64,000 bases of DNA from Dryas octopetala (GCA_963921425.1 OY992836.1:6897825-6961824); one strand, 5' to 3'. Positions 1 through 12,785 are shown, counted from the first letter of the stretch. Numbers and translations are program-made. The notes: generated from the sequence alone by a model not told the origin.

Positions 1-3000
1 TCGATCGCTAGATTCAAAGCATATATACTAAGAGTTCTAAGAGTGCCTCTCTCAAACTTCAAGGCTATATACATAGAAAAAGGAAATTACCATGATTTTG
101 AAAGTAACAAAATACCTATAAATATGACTACCACTTTCCCTTGTTTCCCCTCTGGCCACTTTTTTGTGTCTGTAAAATATCTTTTACAATTTAAAGGTGA
201 AATTCAAAATCCACTGTAAGTACAACAATAAAGAAGAAAAAAAATGACAGATTCATATATAAAATTGTAAAAAGGAAGAAAAGTGTGATGTATATAGTAC
301 TAACACAAAGACTTCTAACGTTCAACTGATCAAGCTGGTGCTTTGGATTTTGAAGAAAATATATGTACAGAGAGAGAGAGAGAGTGCAACACATGTTTCC
401 ATTTGACCTCAAAAGCATGGAATATCCATGTCTCCCAAGTGTGTTAGTGGAATTTTACTATTTTGGTTGAGGTCAACAATAGAGGACAAGTAAATATTGT
501 GAGATATATATAGCTGGTTTATTTGCCTGCTTAATAACTTTAAAATTTGTTCGTTTATGTTGGTTGCATGAAAAGTCTGTGCAACCACCTGTTGCCCTAG
601 GAGGCTCAAGTATAAAAGTGAGCATATATAGATTTTATTTTTGGTCATGTGAAAGTGAGCATAGATGAGTGCACAATAATAGAACATAAAATTTGAAAAT
701 TATGTGTGCATATACAACTAGCTAGCTACAAAGTGAAAATAATTATCATTCACTCACAGAAAAAAAAGTTTTCAAAAAGAGAGAGAGTGATCAGAGGGTC
801 ATAATTCATATATCTGTCTATCAATTTCTAGGGTTTCTTTTGCATCATTTTTCTAGGGTTTCTTTTGGGGCACCAAAAAGAAATATATTAGAGCGCAATG
901 ATGATGAATCTTGGGTGCAAATCTACCCCTCTGCACCGGCGGTGAAGATATCATTATGATTTGTGAAAGAGGCCCTATTTGACTTTTGGCAGAGAAAAAG
1001 CTTCTCACCTTTCTAATCTCCCTTTTACTGTTAATCCTTCTTTTTTGCTTCACCCAACCCCACACATATCTACCCCCATCTCTCAAATTCCAAACCAACC
1101 GTATGATATTGTTATCATCTCTTCAATTAGGCATATAGTAATCTTTGGTAACCTTTTTGTTATAAATTCTTTGTGGGCCTTGTTAATTGATATATTGGCA
1201 TAATACTAGCAATCTGCAGATTAATTATTTTCCTAGCTATAATTTAAGAATAATGTGGCTTTTGTACTTCATCCGTTTGTTGAACTCTGATAAAAAATGA
1301 TGAACTTATAACTTCATTTGGTGAATACAAATTCATCATTAAAGAAAATGTAAAGATATATAAGTGATTGTGAGTCTATTTATGGCACACCACAACATGG
1401 GTAGAAATGATTTATCATTCAAACAACCAAAGCTTACATTTCGGGAACTTGCAATGATGTATTATGTAGCATGCAAGATAAGATTATGGTTACATAATTG
1501 CTTATTTGAAATTCCTAAAAGAATTAAAACTAATTGTTTGATATAAAATTATAAGCTTTTGACTTTAAATTAATGCTTTGATCATAATAATTGAAGTTTC
1601 TAAATAATCACTTAACTAATATATATCATGCTTAATGATCCATAGTCCATTTCTTTTAACTTTTATAATTAATCCACCTATTTTTTTTGTTAAATATGTC
1701 CATGTTTTAATTGTTTAAACCTCGATCTCTCAACGTGTTCCTTTTTTTTTTTTTTTTTTTTTTCTTTCTTTCTACTTCCTTCTTGATTTGATCTCCTACC
1801 CAATAGAGTGGTGTACTGTATGGTGTAGATTTGTCATTTTTTAACTTAGGATTCATGGTTTAGCTTAGAGGAACAAAATTTTTAAAGTTTTTCTTAGTAG
1901 ATCGACTGGTATACCTTTGCCAACTAATTTTGACAATAGAATAAGATTTATTGTAACTATCACACAATAACGTAGTATGTTGTAATTGTCGATCTCTCTC
2001 AATTATATATTGTAACTGAGTAATAGTAAATCACAAAATTAGGATGAATATATGTGATACCATATGCTTGTACTTTTTTTGTGTGTTTGTCTATTAATTT
2101 TTCACATGTATATGATGCATCTCTAAACGTATTATTTTTATGATAATTGAGTAACAGTTATTAGGGGTTGTAATTGACAAACAGTTACAATATTTTATAA
2201 AAAAGAGTAGTCGATGGATTGGTAGTGGTGTCCATCAATTAAGTGGACCGGCCTGCCCTTTATTTGTGTTATTTTTTTTTTTTTATCAATGCATCTCCTA
2301 GAATTTTTTTTCGATTTGACCTTATAAAAAAACTTTTATTAGTAACCCTTTTATTTGGAATAAATTAATTTACCATGTTTTGTTTTACAGTTAATGTTAA
2401 AAAAATTCATCGTAGACTTTTCAATGTAAAAAAGTCATTTTTAAAATCTATATTAATATGGTCCACTTTTTATGGAGCATTCGAACAATCATCACAATGA
2501 GTATTTAAACACTTTTGTTCAAGCCTTCGAGCACTCTTGTAATTGTCAGTAACATTTGCTGAGTGACAATTACAATCATATAAATGACTATTATTTTAAT
2601 GTAATTTTGAGGTGTATTTGAGCAAAAATTACAATTTAAGCATTCGAACACTGTTATTGAGCGTTCAAATTAATGTTTGACGACAACGTTTGAACACTCT
2701 GTCAATGTTCGAATGCTCAATGCAAATCCATCCTAGCCAATTAAAATTGAAATATGCATGCAACAAAAATTGTTCAAATTTTTTATTTTATCCTTATTTA
2801 TTATATATATAAATTAATAAAAATTTGAATTAAATACCAAATGTAAAAATAATAATAATAATAATAAACCTAAACAGTAAGTAAGAGTGTTTTTCTTTGT
2901 TATTTGAGATACCTAAATAATTAGACACAATTCGTTAGGGACACAAATCTGGTCATAGATGAAATTCATTTACTAGCAGTTCGTACACTGGCCCAGCATT

Positions 3001-3314
3001 TGAATGCTAATATATTTTTTATTTTATTATAGTTGTAACTACTCAACAATCACATATTTCTTTTCTTTGATTGTCATGCAGTCACATAACCATTATGAAA
3101 ATTTAAGATTTTTAACGATTTAGAACTTAGGATTTAGGCCTAAAGTCTACTTATGAGACTGTAAACCTTAAATGAAATTCAAATATTAACACACACCAAA
3201 TAATTAAACTGTTATTGTTAAACCCACCTTTTATAAAAAAAAAAAAAAAAAAAGGCACTCAAATTGACAAAAAAAAAAAAAAAGGCTCTAAGTGCACATG
3301 TGGCGTTGTACAGT
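1..3314. other. Intergenic AT-rich DNA, no gene recognised
   Basis: No reading frame here resembles a protein I know. The stretch has homopolymer runs (T run near 1742-1762, A runs near 3236-3282), an AG-rich tract at 370-384 and short degenerate repeats of a motif like TAACTATCACACAAT near 1954-1970 that reappears in the tandem array at 57658-57830. Around 2480-2730 a motif CATTCGAAC/GTTCGAATG occurs several times in both orientations, suggesting an old inverted-repeat element, but I could not fix its ends. Confidence 0.5.
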
Positions 3315-3420
3315 CACTACTACAAAAATGCTTATTCTTGGCGGACAATGCTGGCAGACTGGCAGATTAGAGTTGTCCGCCACAAATGCTTAAGAATTTC
3401 TGGCGGAAGATAAGTGAGAG
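3315..3420 (+). mobile_element. CACTA (En/Spm) transposon terminal fragment
   Basis: The stretch begins CACTACTACAAAAATGC, the usual outer terminus of plant CACTA elements, followed by an inverted pair TGGCGGACAA (3339-3348) and TTGTCCGCCA (3373-3382) and another TGGCGGA at 3401, which is how CACTA subterminal repeats look. I did not find a matching inverted end in the window, so this is either a truncated end or the partner has decayed. No transposase frame is attached. Confidence 0.6.
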
Positions 3421-4817
3421 AAAAACTCCCGCGCCTCACTCAATCTGCGCCTCACTAGTGCCAATAACCATTGTTTAACTGTAACTCTGCAGCGATAATT
3501 TTTTTCCAATAATAACTTTGCAATAACAAACATGACAAGGGTTGATGTGACTCCATAAATATGATTTTTTGTGTTTTATGTTGATTTTAAGAATTTTTGA
3601 CATTTTTTGTAAAAAAAAAACCTACAAGTATCATGTTTATACTTGTTTTAAAGTTGTTTTGCACAATAGATTAGCCATTGTTCAATTATAGTCATTGTTT
3701 AATAGCGCCCACTGCCCATGTTGTAAAGCACGAAGAAAAAAAAAACGTGATGTGCACTGGGTTGTTTCGTGCCTAGCGCATTTTTTCATTTATGTGGGCT
3801 GACCGGCTGGGTTATCATTGGTTATTTAAAGCTGGGTTGGGTTATCATTGTATTTTTCAATTTGGGCTTTAAAGTTTTTTTTTTTTTTAAAGGTAAGTTT
3901 GTTTATTATTAGATGAACCTTTCAAACATTTGGAAACATTAGGTGAGTTGATTTAATATTGAAGGGTGTAAAAGATATATATATATATATGTGGTATATA
4001 TGGTATACGAGAGAGCTTCCGTTAAAGAAATCTATCTCTCAAATAAATTTTATTTAAGGGAGTTTTCGTGGGGTCTACTCTATATTTTATTTCCACTATT
4101 CTAGTCATCTATTTTTTAAGGTTTGTTTGAAAAGATGATCTTTGTAAAACATTACACAAATTGAAAACCATTAAAATATTTAATTTTGATCAAATAAATA
4201 GACGAACATGATATTTTCGACAAACACTTGCAATGATAATCATTATTCAAACGATTAAATGATTCTCAATTTATCTTACTTTTTCTAAGGACGATCATTA
4301 AATGGGGACATAAATAATAGACAATTTGGATCATTGAAATAAAACCTTCAATGAATCCGTACGTTTAAAAAACTTATTTAAGCAATCCCGTGTATTCCTT
4401 TTATCTCTCAAATGGAAAAAGATAAAAAAAAAAAAATAGTCTATACCTATAAATTTACTAGCAGTCTCATTCAAGTAAGTATGTCTTTACTTTAAGAAAA
4501 GTAAGAACATTTTCTCTGCGTATCACCCGATTGTTCAATTTTATAATTGGAACTGGTCTTGTTTTAGATCCTTCCTTAAGGGTCATCTATGTAAAAAAAA
4601 TATCCAAATAAGTAAATATTTGATCATCTAAACTGTGCAGACAAATACAGTTCGCTAGATAAAATTGAAATAATATGTTAGTTGTAAATTTGTAATAAAC
4701 AAGCTAAACAGTTTTTGATTTGGCTAATTTTTTGTATGAGTGATCTTTGAATGATGTTCTGAAATAAGAACGGTTCCGATGATTAAATTGTAGGTCCAAA
4801 TTATTTTTAAAGTAAAA
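3421..4817. other. AT-rich intergenic DNA with diverged palindromic repeats
   Basis: No gene recognised. Two stretches (about 4130-4330 and 4560-4790) resemble the palindromic MITE at 4827-5201 in content (a GATGATCTTTG motif followed by an inverted partner), so they are probably older, diverged members of that superfamily. I could not find clean inverted ends or target duplications for them. Confidence 0.4.
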
Positions 4818-4826
4818 ACATCCTTA

Positions 4827-5201
4827 GGCTCCTTTTATTGAGGTATATATCAACTTATTTATATATTGGTATACCCTATTAGGGCCCACAAGAGTCGTTT
4901 TATGTCGATCTAAACTGTTAATTTTTTACATTTCCATCGATAGATCATCTTTGCAAAAAATTAGCAAAATCGGAAATCATTTGCATATCTAACTTTGATC
5001 TAATAAATAGACGAACCAAATATTTTCGATAAAATCGTCTATTTGTTTTATCAAAGTTAGATAGACAAATGATTTCCGATTTGACTAATTTTTTGCAAGG
5101 ATGATCTATCAATAAAGATGATTTTTTTGAACGGTTTGGATCGACACAAAACGACTCGTGTGGGCCCCAACAAGTCATACCTCAATAGAAGGAGTTTGAA
5201 G
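4827..5201. mobile_element. Palindromic MULE-type MITE, 9-bp TSD
   Basis: A 375-bp element flanked by a perfect 9-bp direct repeat ACATCCTTA at 4818-4826 and 5202-5210. The two halves are inverted copies: GGCTCCTTTTATTGAGGTAT at the left pairs with the right end, and the centre folds back on itself (CGTCTATTTGTTTTATCAAA region). A 9-bp duplication with long inverted ends points to Mutator-like elements. It has no coding capacity. A related terminal piece lies at 7022-7136. Confidence 0.85.
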
Positions 5202-5210
5202 ACATCCTTA

Positions 5211-5679
5211 TTTGAAAATTTCGAAATTTATCTGAAGAAAATCTTCCTATGTACACATCTTTCTCTTAATTTTCATGAAAAGAAAAAAACATCGGAGAAT
5301 GGGAATGAATTAAGGAAGAGTCGAAGAGATAATTTTTCATGTTTGTGTGTGAGCTAGCGAGATAATTTTTCATGTTGTTAATAGTGGTTGCTTGGATTAG
5401 CTTGGTTGATTGCTGGCGTGGAGCTAACGTAGGTATGATGTCAGAATGATACGTAGAAAGGGAATAATATCTAGGTAGGGAGGGAAATAGGGAATAATGG
5501 GGTGGCAAACAGACATCATTTCTTTTTGTCTGTGTTTATAGGTAGTCATTATTCCACTCAGATTAGATTACACCCTCCTCCTATTTCTCTATATATTCAA
5601 TCTTATTCTAAAGTATATTCAATTAATCATCATCGACTTCTTTCTAGCTCTTTAATTCGCTCCAAAAGGTAATAGAATT
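5211..5679. other. Intergenic stretch, nothing recognised
   Basis: Contains a short direct repeat of GAGATAATTTTTCATGTT at 5328-5345 and 5359-5376. No coding or element ends seen. Confidence 0.4.
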
Positions 5680-5971
5680 AGAGCATCCAACCCAAAACCA
5701 ATTGGCAATGGGTGGAGAGGCCCAAGACTTATAAGCACATATGCTAAGCCTTAGTTTTCCGATGTGGGACATTGCTCCACATTACTCTCAACACGCCCCC
5801 GCACGTGTGGCGATATTTTGAGCCTTACACGTGAACAAATTATATTGGGTGTCGTGGGAGCACGTGTGACCGTTTGGCCTTACACGCGGATAACCAAGCT
5901 CTGATACCATAACAGAAACAGAGAAAAAAGAAAATATATTGTTCTTGTATTGCTCCACATTACTCTCAACA
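5680..5971 (-). mobile_element. TRIM-like short LTR element (minus strand)
   Basis: A 23-bp identical direct repeat ending TTACTCTCAACA occurs at 5771-5793 and 5949-5971; read on the minus strand each begins TGTTGAGAG, as an LTR start would. Between them the complement of a tRNA-Met primer binding site (GCTCTGATACCA, 5898-5909) is visible, and just inside the left copy lies a purine-rich tract on the minus strand (GCGGGGGCG). This arrangement fits a very small LTR element with almost no internal region. The two presumed LTRs are not alike beyond the terminal 23 bp, so one is rearranged. A relative is at 38705-38950. Confidence 0.5.
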
Positions 5972-7021
5972 AAAGGGAAAGGGAAATCGATAGAAAGTGG
6001 TAGGGACTGGACACAGCCATTTTTTGGCTCCGCTTGGACACACATTGTCCACTCCGTACCCAACTTTTAGAATATATATGATAGTGTTATAACTTATAAT
6101 GCCAGTAACATTCTCATTTTTATTCTCTCTTTCTTCATTTTTTTCTTCTATTTTGCAGTACAATCTCATAATTATAATTATTCATTTTTCTAAATTACTT
6201 TATAAAAATTATTTTTACCAAAAAATTAACCAAATTAAAAATTATTTGATCAATATATAATTGTTATTAAATGAATACACAATATGAATCTAACTATTAT
6301 TAAAATCATATATTTTTTTTATAATAGTTACATAAACTAACATAAGAGAAAAGGTTAAAAGGAGAAGTTAAAAAAAAATATAACTGGCATTTCTGAGTTA
6401 AAGATAGTTATGTGCATGTCCTCAACCATTGTTTTGTGTGCCACTAGCTCTCCAAAACATTTAAATTCTTCTAATAGAATAAACATTTTAAATTATTACA
6501 TCTTTTACCACCAGTTACTATTTAAAATTTGGGCTCCAATCAAATGATGGCATATATATGCATTATGATGACTGGTGACCAAAGAACATACAACTTAAAT
6601 TGATTGCAGAAACGAAGGTGAGACTATAATTTTTGTTGCATGCATATTAAGTTAGCCTTTACTCTTTAGTAGTTTAGTGTGATAATAACCTGAAAATAGG
6701 GATCAATAGCATCCCGTCTAATCTTTTACTAAATTCTACGTCAATTTGGATGACAGATTCAGAGTCAACATATTTCAATCCTTGAACATTTCGATCCTCT
6801 TTTATATAAATTTGAACAGTAATTATGGTTTTCTAAATATATATACACTTTCTAATTGTATTTATTGTCTGAAAGAGCTGAATTTGGTTTTACTTTACAA
6901 TAGAATTTGAATCTGAGAGCTACTTTTTGTATCCCATTTATTTTTCTTTTTAAATTGCAAAGAGGTTTAAAATTAGAATTTCAATACCCTCAACTCACCA
7001 TCTCATGCTACTTGAGATAAG
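5972..7021. other. AT-rich intergenic DNA, nothing recognised
   Basis: I see no gene, clear element end or notable repeat in this stretch. Confidence 0.4.
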
Positions 7022-7136
7022 CTAATCGACACAAAACGACTCGTGTGGACCTTAATAGAGTATACCTCAATATAAATAAGTTGAGGTATACCTCAATATA
7101 AATAAGTTGAGATATACCTCAATAGAAGGAGCCTAT
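7022..7136. repeat. MITE end with three tandem copies of a 26-27-bp unit
   Basis: The left part (CGACACAAAACGACTCGTGT) matches the right arm of the MITE at 4827-5201. It is followed by about three tandem copies of TATACCTCAATATAAATAAG plus a short spacer, then the terminal AGAAGGAGCC. It looks like a one-ended MITE copy whose terminus was duplicated in tandem. Confidence 0.6.
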
Positions 7137-8050
7137 ATATATATATCTCTCTCATTTAACAAGATTTCCCAACTAATGTGACATACTTATTCAATAATGT
7201 AAGGTAAAATAATAACTGGACTTTATAATCAGATGTAGTTATTAGCTATAGTTAGCATCCATTTTTAATGGAAATTAAATTGGCTTTCCATAGTGCACAA
7301 CCAAACAAGTACTTTTACCCGTTTAGTAAAATGGAGATTGCATTAATTTAGTAGCCAGTGTCAACGCATAACTGTGAGATGAAGCTAACTCATGGTTCGA
7401 GAATCGATCACAAACAACAAACCGCATGCACCCACAAAAAACAAAAGAAAAAGGAAACAAAAAAGAGAAAAGTGTGGGATATGCATGGCTATGGCTATGG
7501 CTATGTATGTAATAAATTAGAAGGTGGGTAGGTCCATGTCGATAAGGCAGGTAGGTAGATGAGTAGATGTATGGAGAGCATATGAGAAAAGCAGCTTTAC
7601 ACATTGAAACTGCATTGCTTCTCTCCACGCCCTGCTGCTGCTGCTGCTGCTGCCTGCTAACCAGTTCAGGTGAAACAAGCGTGGGACTAACGTACCTACA
7701 CTACTGACTACACACTACATGTACAGTACTACTTCATCATAATACTCTGGTCCAATTTTAGATTTCTTTATTTACGTACATTCAAACTTCAAACTCATAT
7801 CGCAACTAGTTTCTTTAAGTACATGCACCACTCATTGACCCAAAAAACAAAAAACAAAAGTACATGCACCACTCTGTACATGGACATGCACACATATATT
7901 AATTTCCTTTAGAACTTAAAGCATCTTACACAAAGCTGTTCAAATGAGTTTGATAATGTATAATTACTTTGGACTGAATTTATAAGTGTTAAGTGTTAAA
8001 TGATAAATTTATTAATTTATTTTATTAAATCTAATTAGTGATATTATAAA
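7137..8050. other. Intergenic stretch with a CTG microsatellite
   Basis: No gene recognised. A short (CTG)n run occupies about 7631-7652. An imperfect duplication of TACATGCACCACTC lies at 7820-7833 and 7861-7874. Confidence 0.4.
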
Positions 8051-8058
8051 GGTTTACT

Positions 8059-9649
8059 TAGGCCTCACCAAAAAGCCCAAGGCCCGAAGCCCACCCGAAG
8101 CCCGCCCGGCCCATTAGGCCCAAAGCCCGATTTGGCCCGAAAATTGGGCCGGCCCGGCCCGGCCCGAAAGTCTCTTGGGTTGGGCTTGGGCCATCCCCTT
8201 GAAGCCCATGGGCCGCCCGAAGCCCGGCCCGTTTAGGCCCGCCCAAAGCCCGACCCAAAGCCCAATTTGGAAATCATAACATATTTAATAGGTTTTTTAT
8301 TTGTTTACTATAATAAATTATTAATATGCTTATTAAGTTATTATATAATACTATAATGTTAGTAAATAGTAATAGTGTAAATTATGTAATACCATAAATA
8401 ATAAAGTAATAAACTTTTAAAATTATATACAACATTACAAGTATAATAAAATATAAATGTATATGTGTATATACAACTTTTATAATACAAATATAATTAA
8501 AGTTATTAAACCACAATCGTCATTTCATTAATTCAACGATCTGAACCGTTCATTTTATATTTTCATAGTCAAAGATCATCCTTACAAAAAATCGGCTAAA
8601 TCGGAATTCATCTACCCATTCGATTATCATTAGAAAAACCACGATCGTTCATTAATTCGACCACCGTTACATTTAGAAAAATCACTTTTACATCTTCGAT
8701 TAAGCTAATTTTTTGCAAGAATTCTCTTTGAGTGGAGAACTAAAACTTGAACGGTTCGGATTGTTGAAAACAAGATTGATATGTGAGCTTCTACATATAA
8801 ATACACTTGAAGAGTATAGTTCTAATAACTTTCCCGTTGAAACCTTATTGTTTCCATAATTATGAAGACCACAACGTGATTTCAACAATCTGACATGTTC
8901 ATTTTCTATGTTCATAGTCAAAGATCATCCGTACAAAAAATCGGCTAAATCGAAATTCATCTACCTATTCGATGATCATTAGAAAAACCACGATCGTTCA
9001 TTAATTTGACCACCATTATGTCACTTTTACATCTCCGATTGAGTTAATTTTTTGCACAAATTATCTTTGAGTGAGGAACTAAAATTTGAACGGTTTGGAT
9101 CGTTGACAACACAATTGCATCGTTTGTTTATAAAAATATGTAATAAAATATATAATAATACATATGTACATTTATGTTTTATTATAGTTGTAATGTTGTA
9201 TATAATTTTAAAAGTTTATTATTTATGGTATTACACTATTACTAACATAATAGTATTATATAATAACTTAATAAGCATATTAATAATTTATTGAAGTAAA
9301 TAAACGAAAGAGCTATTAAATATGTTATGATTCACAAACTTGACAAATAAACTAGTCAGCTCAGTTAGTTGAGAGTTGAAGCTTGTTATGTGAGGTCTCA
9401 TGTTCAAATCACAATATAGCCAAAATCCTTTTTTTTTTTTTGAAGATATATATGTGTGGCTTTGGGCCTATTTTGGGCCGCCCGTTCGGGCCTAGCCCGG
9501 CCCGGCCCTCCAAGCCCGCAAGCCAAAGCCCGATGGGCGGGCCTTGGGCTTGTGTGTTAAAGCCCAAGCCCGGCCCGGCCCGGCCCGAAAGCCCTATTGG
9601 GCTTCTATAATTCAAGCCCGAGCCCGGCCCGGCCCATTGCCGACCCCTA
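8059..9649. mobile_element. hAT-type non-autonomous element, copy 1
   Basis: A 1591-bp unit flanked by a perfect 8-bp duplication GGTTTACT (8051-8058 and 9650-9657), the hAT hallmark. Ends are TAGGCCTCACC and the complement of TAGGGGTCGGC. Both terminal ~200 bp are packed with GCCCGGCCC/AAGCCC motifs in opposite orientations. The AT-rich interior has two related ~230-bp blocks (about 8510-8770 and 8870-9110) containing GATCGTTCATTAATT motifs that look like older palindromic MITEs. No transposase frame is present. Confidence 0.85.
9347..9441 (+). promoter_or_regulatory. Pol III promoter-like (tRNA/SINE-like) segment inside hAT copy 1
   Basis: CAGCTCAGTTAGTTGAGAG (9357-9375) resembles a tRNA A box, and TGTTCAAATC (9401-9410) resembles a B box, about 45 bp downstream; a T run (9429-9441) that could act as a Pol III terminator follows. 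The same arrangement is in copy 2 (10919-11009). It may be a trapped tRNA-derived SINE head. It is not a full tRNA gene: I cannot fold acceptor and D arms convincingly. Confidence 0.45.
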
Positions 9650-9688
9650 GGTTTACTAATATTCACCAACTATTGGGTGTATTTCAAC

Positions 9689-11233
9689 TAGGCCTCACCA
9701 AAAAGCCCAAGGCCCGAAGCCCACCTGAAGTCCGCCCGGCCCATTAGGCCTGAAGCCCGATTTGGCCCGAAATTTGGGCCGGCCCGGCCCGAAAGTCTTT
9801 TGGCTTGGGCTTGGGCCATCCCCTTGAAGCCCATGAGCCGCCTGAAGCCCGGCCCGTTTAGGCCCGCCCAAAGCCCAATTTGGGAATCATAACATATTTA
9901 ATAGGTTTTTCGTGTGTTTACTCTAATAAATTATTAATATACTTATTATGTTATTATATAATACTATAATGTTAGTAAATAGTAATAGTGTAAACTATGT
10001 AATACCATAAATAATAAAGTAATAAACTTTTAAAATTATATACAACATTACAACTATAATAAAACATAAATGTATATGTGTATATACAACTTTTATAATA
10101 CAACTATAATTAAAGTTATTAAACCACGATCGTCAATTCATTAATTCAACGATCTGAACCGTTCATTTTCTATTTTCATAGTCAAAAATCATCCTTACAA
10201 AAAATTGGCTAAATCAGAATTCATCTACCCATTCGATTATCATTAGAAAAACCACGATCGTTCATTAATTCGACCACCGTTACGTCACTTTTACATCTCC
10301 GATTAAGCTAATTTTTTGCAAGAATTCTCTTTGAGTGGGGAACTAAAACTTGAAAGGTTCGGATCGTTGAAAACGCGATCGATATGTGAGCTTCTACATA
10401 TAAATACAATTGAAGAGTATAATTCTAATAACTTTCCCGTTGAAATCTTGTTGTTTTCATAATTATGAAGACCACAACGTGATTTCAACAATCTAACCCG
10501 TTCATTTTCTATATTCATAGTCAAAGATCATCCGTACAAAAAATCGGCTAAATCGAAATTCATCTACCCATTCGATCATCATTAGAAAAACCACGATCGT
10601 TCATTAATTCGACCACCATTATGTCACTTTTACATCTCCGATTGAGCTAATGTTTTGCACGAATTATCTTTGAGTGAGGAACTAAAATTTGAACGGTTTG
10701 GATCGTTGACAACACAATTGTATCGTTTGTTTATAAAAATATATAATAAAATATATAATAAAACATATGTACATTTATGTTTTATTATTTATGGTATTAC
10801 ACCATTACTAACATAATAGTATTATATAATAACTTAATAAGCATATTAATAATTTATTCAAGTAAACAAACGAAAGAGCTATTAAATATATTATGATTCA
10901 CAAACTTGACAAATAAACTAGTCAGCTCATTTAGTTGAGAGTTGAAGTTTGTTATGTGAGGTCTCATGCATGTTCAAATCACAACATAGCGAAAATCCTA
11001 TATTTTTTTTGAAGATATATATGTGTCTAAACAGGCTTTGGGCCCATTTGGGCCGTCCATTCGAGCCTAGCCTGGCCCGGCCCTCCAAGCCTACAAGCCA
11101 AAGCCCGATGGGCAGGCCTTGGGCTTGTGTATTAAAGCCCAAGCCCGGCCCGGCCCGAAAGCCCTATTGGGCTTTTATAATTCAAGCCCGAACTCGAAAA
11201 ATTTGGGCCGGGCCAGCCCATTGCCGTCCCCTA
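9689..11233. mobile_element. hAT-type non-autonomous element, copy 2
   Basis: A 1545-bp unit closely similar to copy 1 and in the same orientation, only 39 bp downstream. It starts TAGGCCTCACC and ends CCGTCCCCTA. Its flanks ATTTCAAC (9681-9688) and GTTTCAAC (11234-11241) match at 7 of 8 positions and differ from the duplication of copy 1, so it is a separate insertion and not a tandem duplication. It lacks about 45 bp present in copy 1 before the tRNA-like segment. Confidence 0.82.
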
Positions 11234-11585
11234 GTTTCAACTTAGTCCAAGTAATAGTTTATTAAATCTAATTTACTAATAAGTTAATAACCAAGTTGAT
11301 ATAGATTTTTTTTTTAGGCCGGGATACATATTCATAAATGTATCATAATTAAATTCAGGGTCGTTTATTATGTCTATGAAAATGACTGTTCAATGAGGTG
11401 GCTTTAAGATCCCTTGTAGGTATGTCAGTGAACTTCAGAAGCTGACATGCGTGCACCAACCTCACCACATTGTCGGTCTGTAATTAGTGGGGCGTGGGCT
11501 TAGACTGTTGTACTGTACCAAACCCTTGAACTGTTGCTGCTGGAAATAAATTCTATATGACCATACATCATGTACACTAAACTAA

Positions 11586-12250
11586 TGTAGAATCCTTAGT
11601 GCACATTATGCAGAATCTACAACTAAGGCCTTATACTACAATGAGACAAATAGTACTGAGACTCATTTTGATTCCAATGGTGGTGATGTAAGATTCTTAT
11701 GGACTTAGGCATTGTTCTACTCGTTAGCAACTAAGTGCTATACCTGAGGAGCAAGTAATAAGAGTTCTATACCAAATCAATTCAGAACAAGTTCACATTC
11801 AGTCAGTATCCTAAACTAATATGGACTAGGATTATTTAGATGTTATGCTATATGCTAACAGCTGTACATAATCATAAGTAAGTCTTTATATGAGAGTCTA
11901 ACTAAGATTGATAAGAGTTAGCTTAGTAGGAGGACACTCGAATTCAAGACCCTATATATAGCATAGGTCCCTGACCACATAAGTTGATATGAGCAATAAG
12001 TTCACTGCCCCTCTCGTGTGAAGCTCTTTAGGAAATGTGTTGGTTGGAAGACTAGTGCTCTCAGACTTTTTGGCAAACACTTGGTGTGCATCTTGATTTC
12101 TAACAATCACCTGCAATCATCATGGCTTTATCAGGTCAGTAATTTTTATCTGTTATGCAGCATGTTTATTTGTAGATACCAAACAATCAATGATATATAT
12201 ATATATATATATATTTATGGCTGTGTGTGTGTGTGCTGTTAGATGTACAA
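11586..12250 (+). repeat. Diverged LTR-like sequence related to the element at 28088
   Basis: The segment CTATATATAGCATAGGTCCCT near 11951, then a leader with GAAGACTAGTGCTCTC and CATCATGGCTTTATCAGGTC, parallels in order and spacing the LTR at 28088-28625 (TATATAAGCACAGGTCCCTG, GAAGACTTGAGCATC, TCTTCATCAGGTTAG). It starts TGTAGAATCC. I take it as an old solo LTR of a related copia family; the ends are uncertain and I see no convincing 5-bp duplication. It contains an AT/GT microsatellite at 12195-12236. Confidence 0.4.
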
Positions 12251-12785
12251 AGAATAACTTATAGTGGATACCCAAAATGGGTCTCAGTTTTTTATACTTA
12301 TTTAAAATATGCCTAGTATTGATTAAGTGATGTTTTTTTTTAACTTAAATATTTATACAAAGTATACCATTGATTTTTATTTTAATGTGATCTTTAAAAT
12401 AAGGTCAATATTGAATGTAATTATAATTTATAATTTATATATTTTCTCTTCACCAACGGTCTTTCTAGTTGTTTGGTAAATCGAATTGAAAACTGAAGTT
12501 TACCAAAAATTACCAAACCGAAAAATACCAAAATCGAAAAATATTGAAATTTTTTATTTTGTTTTGTTAAGCCCCAATACCTAACCGAACCGACCGATGG
12601 ACAGCCCTAATACCAACCCACGTATTAGTATAATCAAAATGTACTAACCCACATATTGGTACGATTAAAAATATGTCAACCCACGTACTAGTACAATTGA
12701 ACTATACAAGCAAATACTTTTAAGTGATAAACTAGGTATATGTTTAGGGTTAAGGATATAGGTTTTGGGTTTAGGTTATATATTA
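12251..12785. repeat. AT-rich DNA with a hAT-like end and TACCAAC minisatellite
   Basis: 12480-12609 is rich in ACCGAA motifs and ends CCGATGGACAGCCCTA, as the right terminus of some hAT derivatives does; its partner is not evident. 12612-12705 holds three degenerate copies of a ~35-bp unit (ACCCACGTATTAGTACAAT), the same repeat family seen at 14013-14060 and 23013-23230. Confidence 0.4.

Noticed and set aside
4020-4420. A second complete MITE next to 4827-5201
   Set aside because: The TATCTCTCAAAT words at both sides are in direct, not inverted, orientation and no target duplication was found.
9347-9441. A functional tRNA gene
   Set aside because: A- and B-box-like words are there but the acceptor stem and anticodon arm do not form; reported only as a Pol III-like segment.
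8059-11233. Tandem segmental duplication
   Set aside because: Each unit has its own distinct 8-bp target duplication, which fits two insertions.
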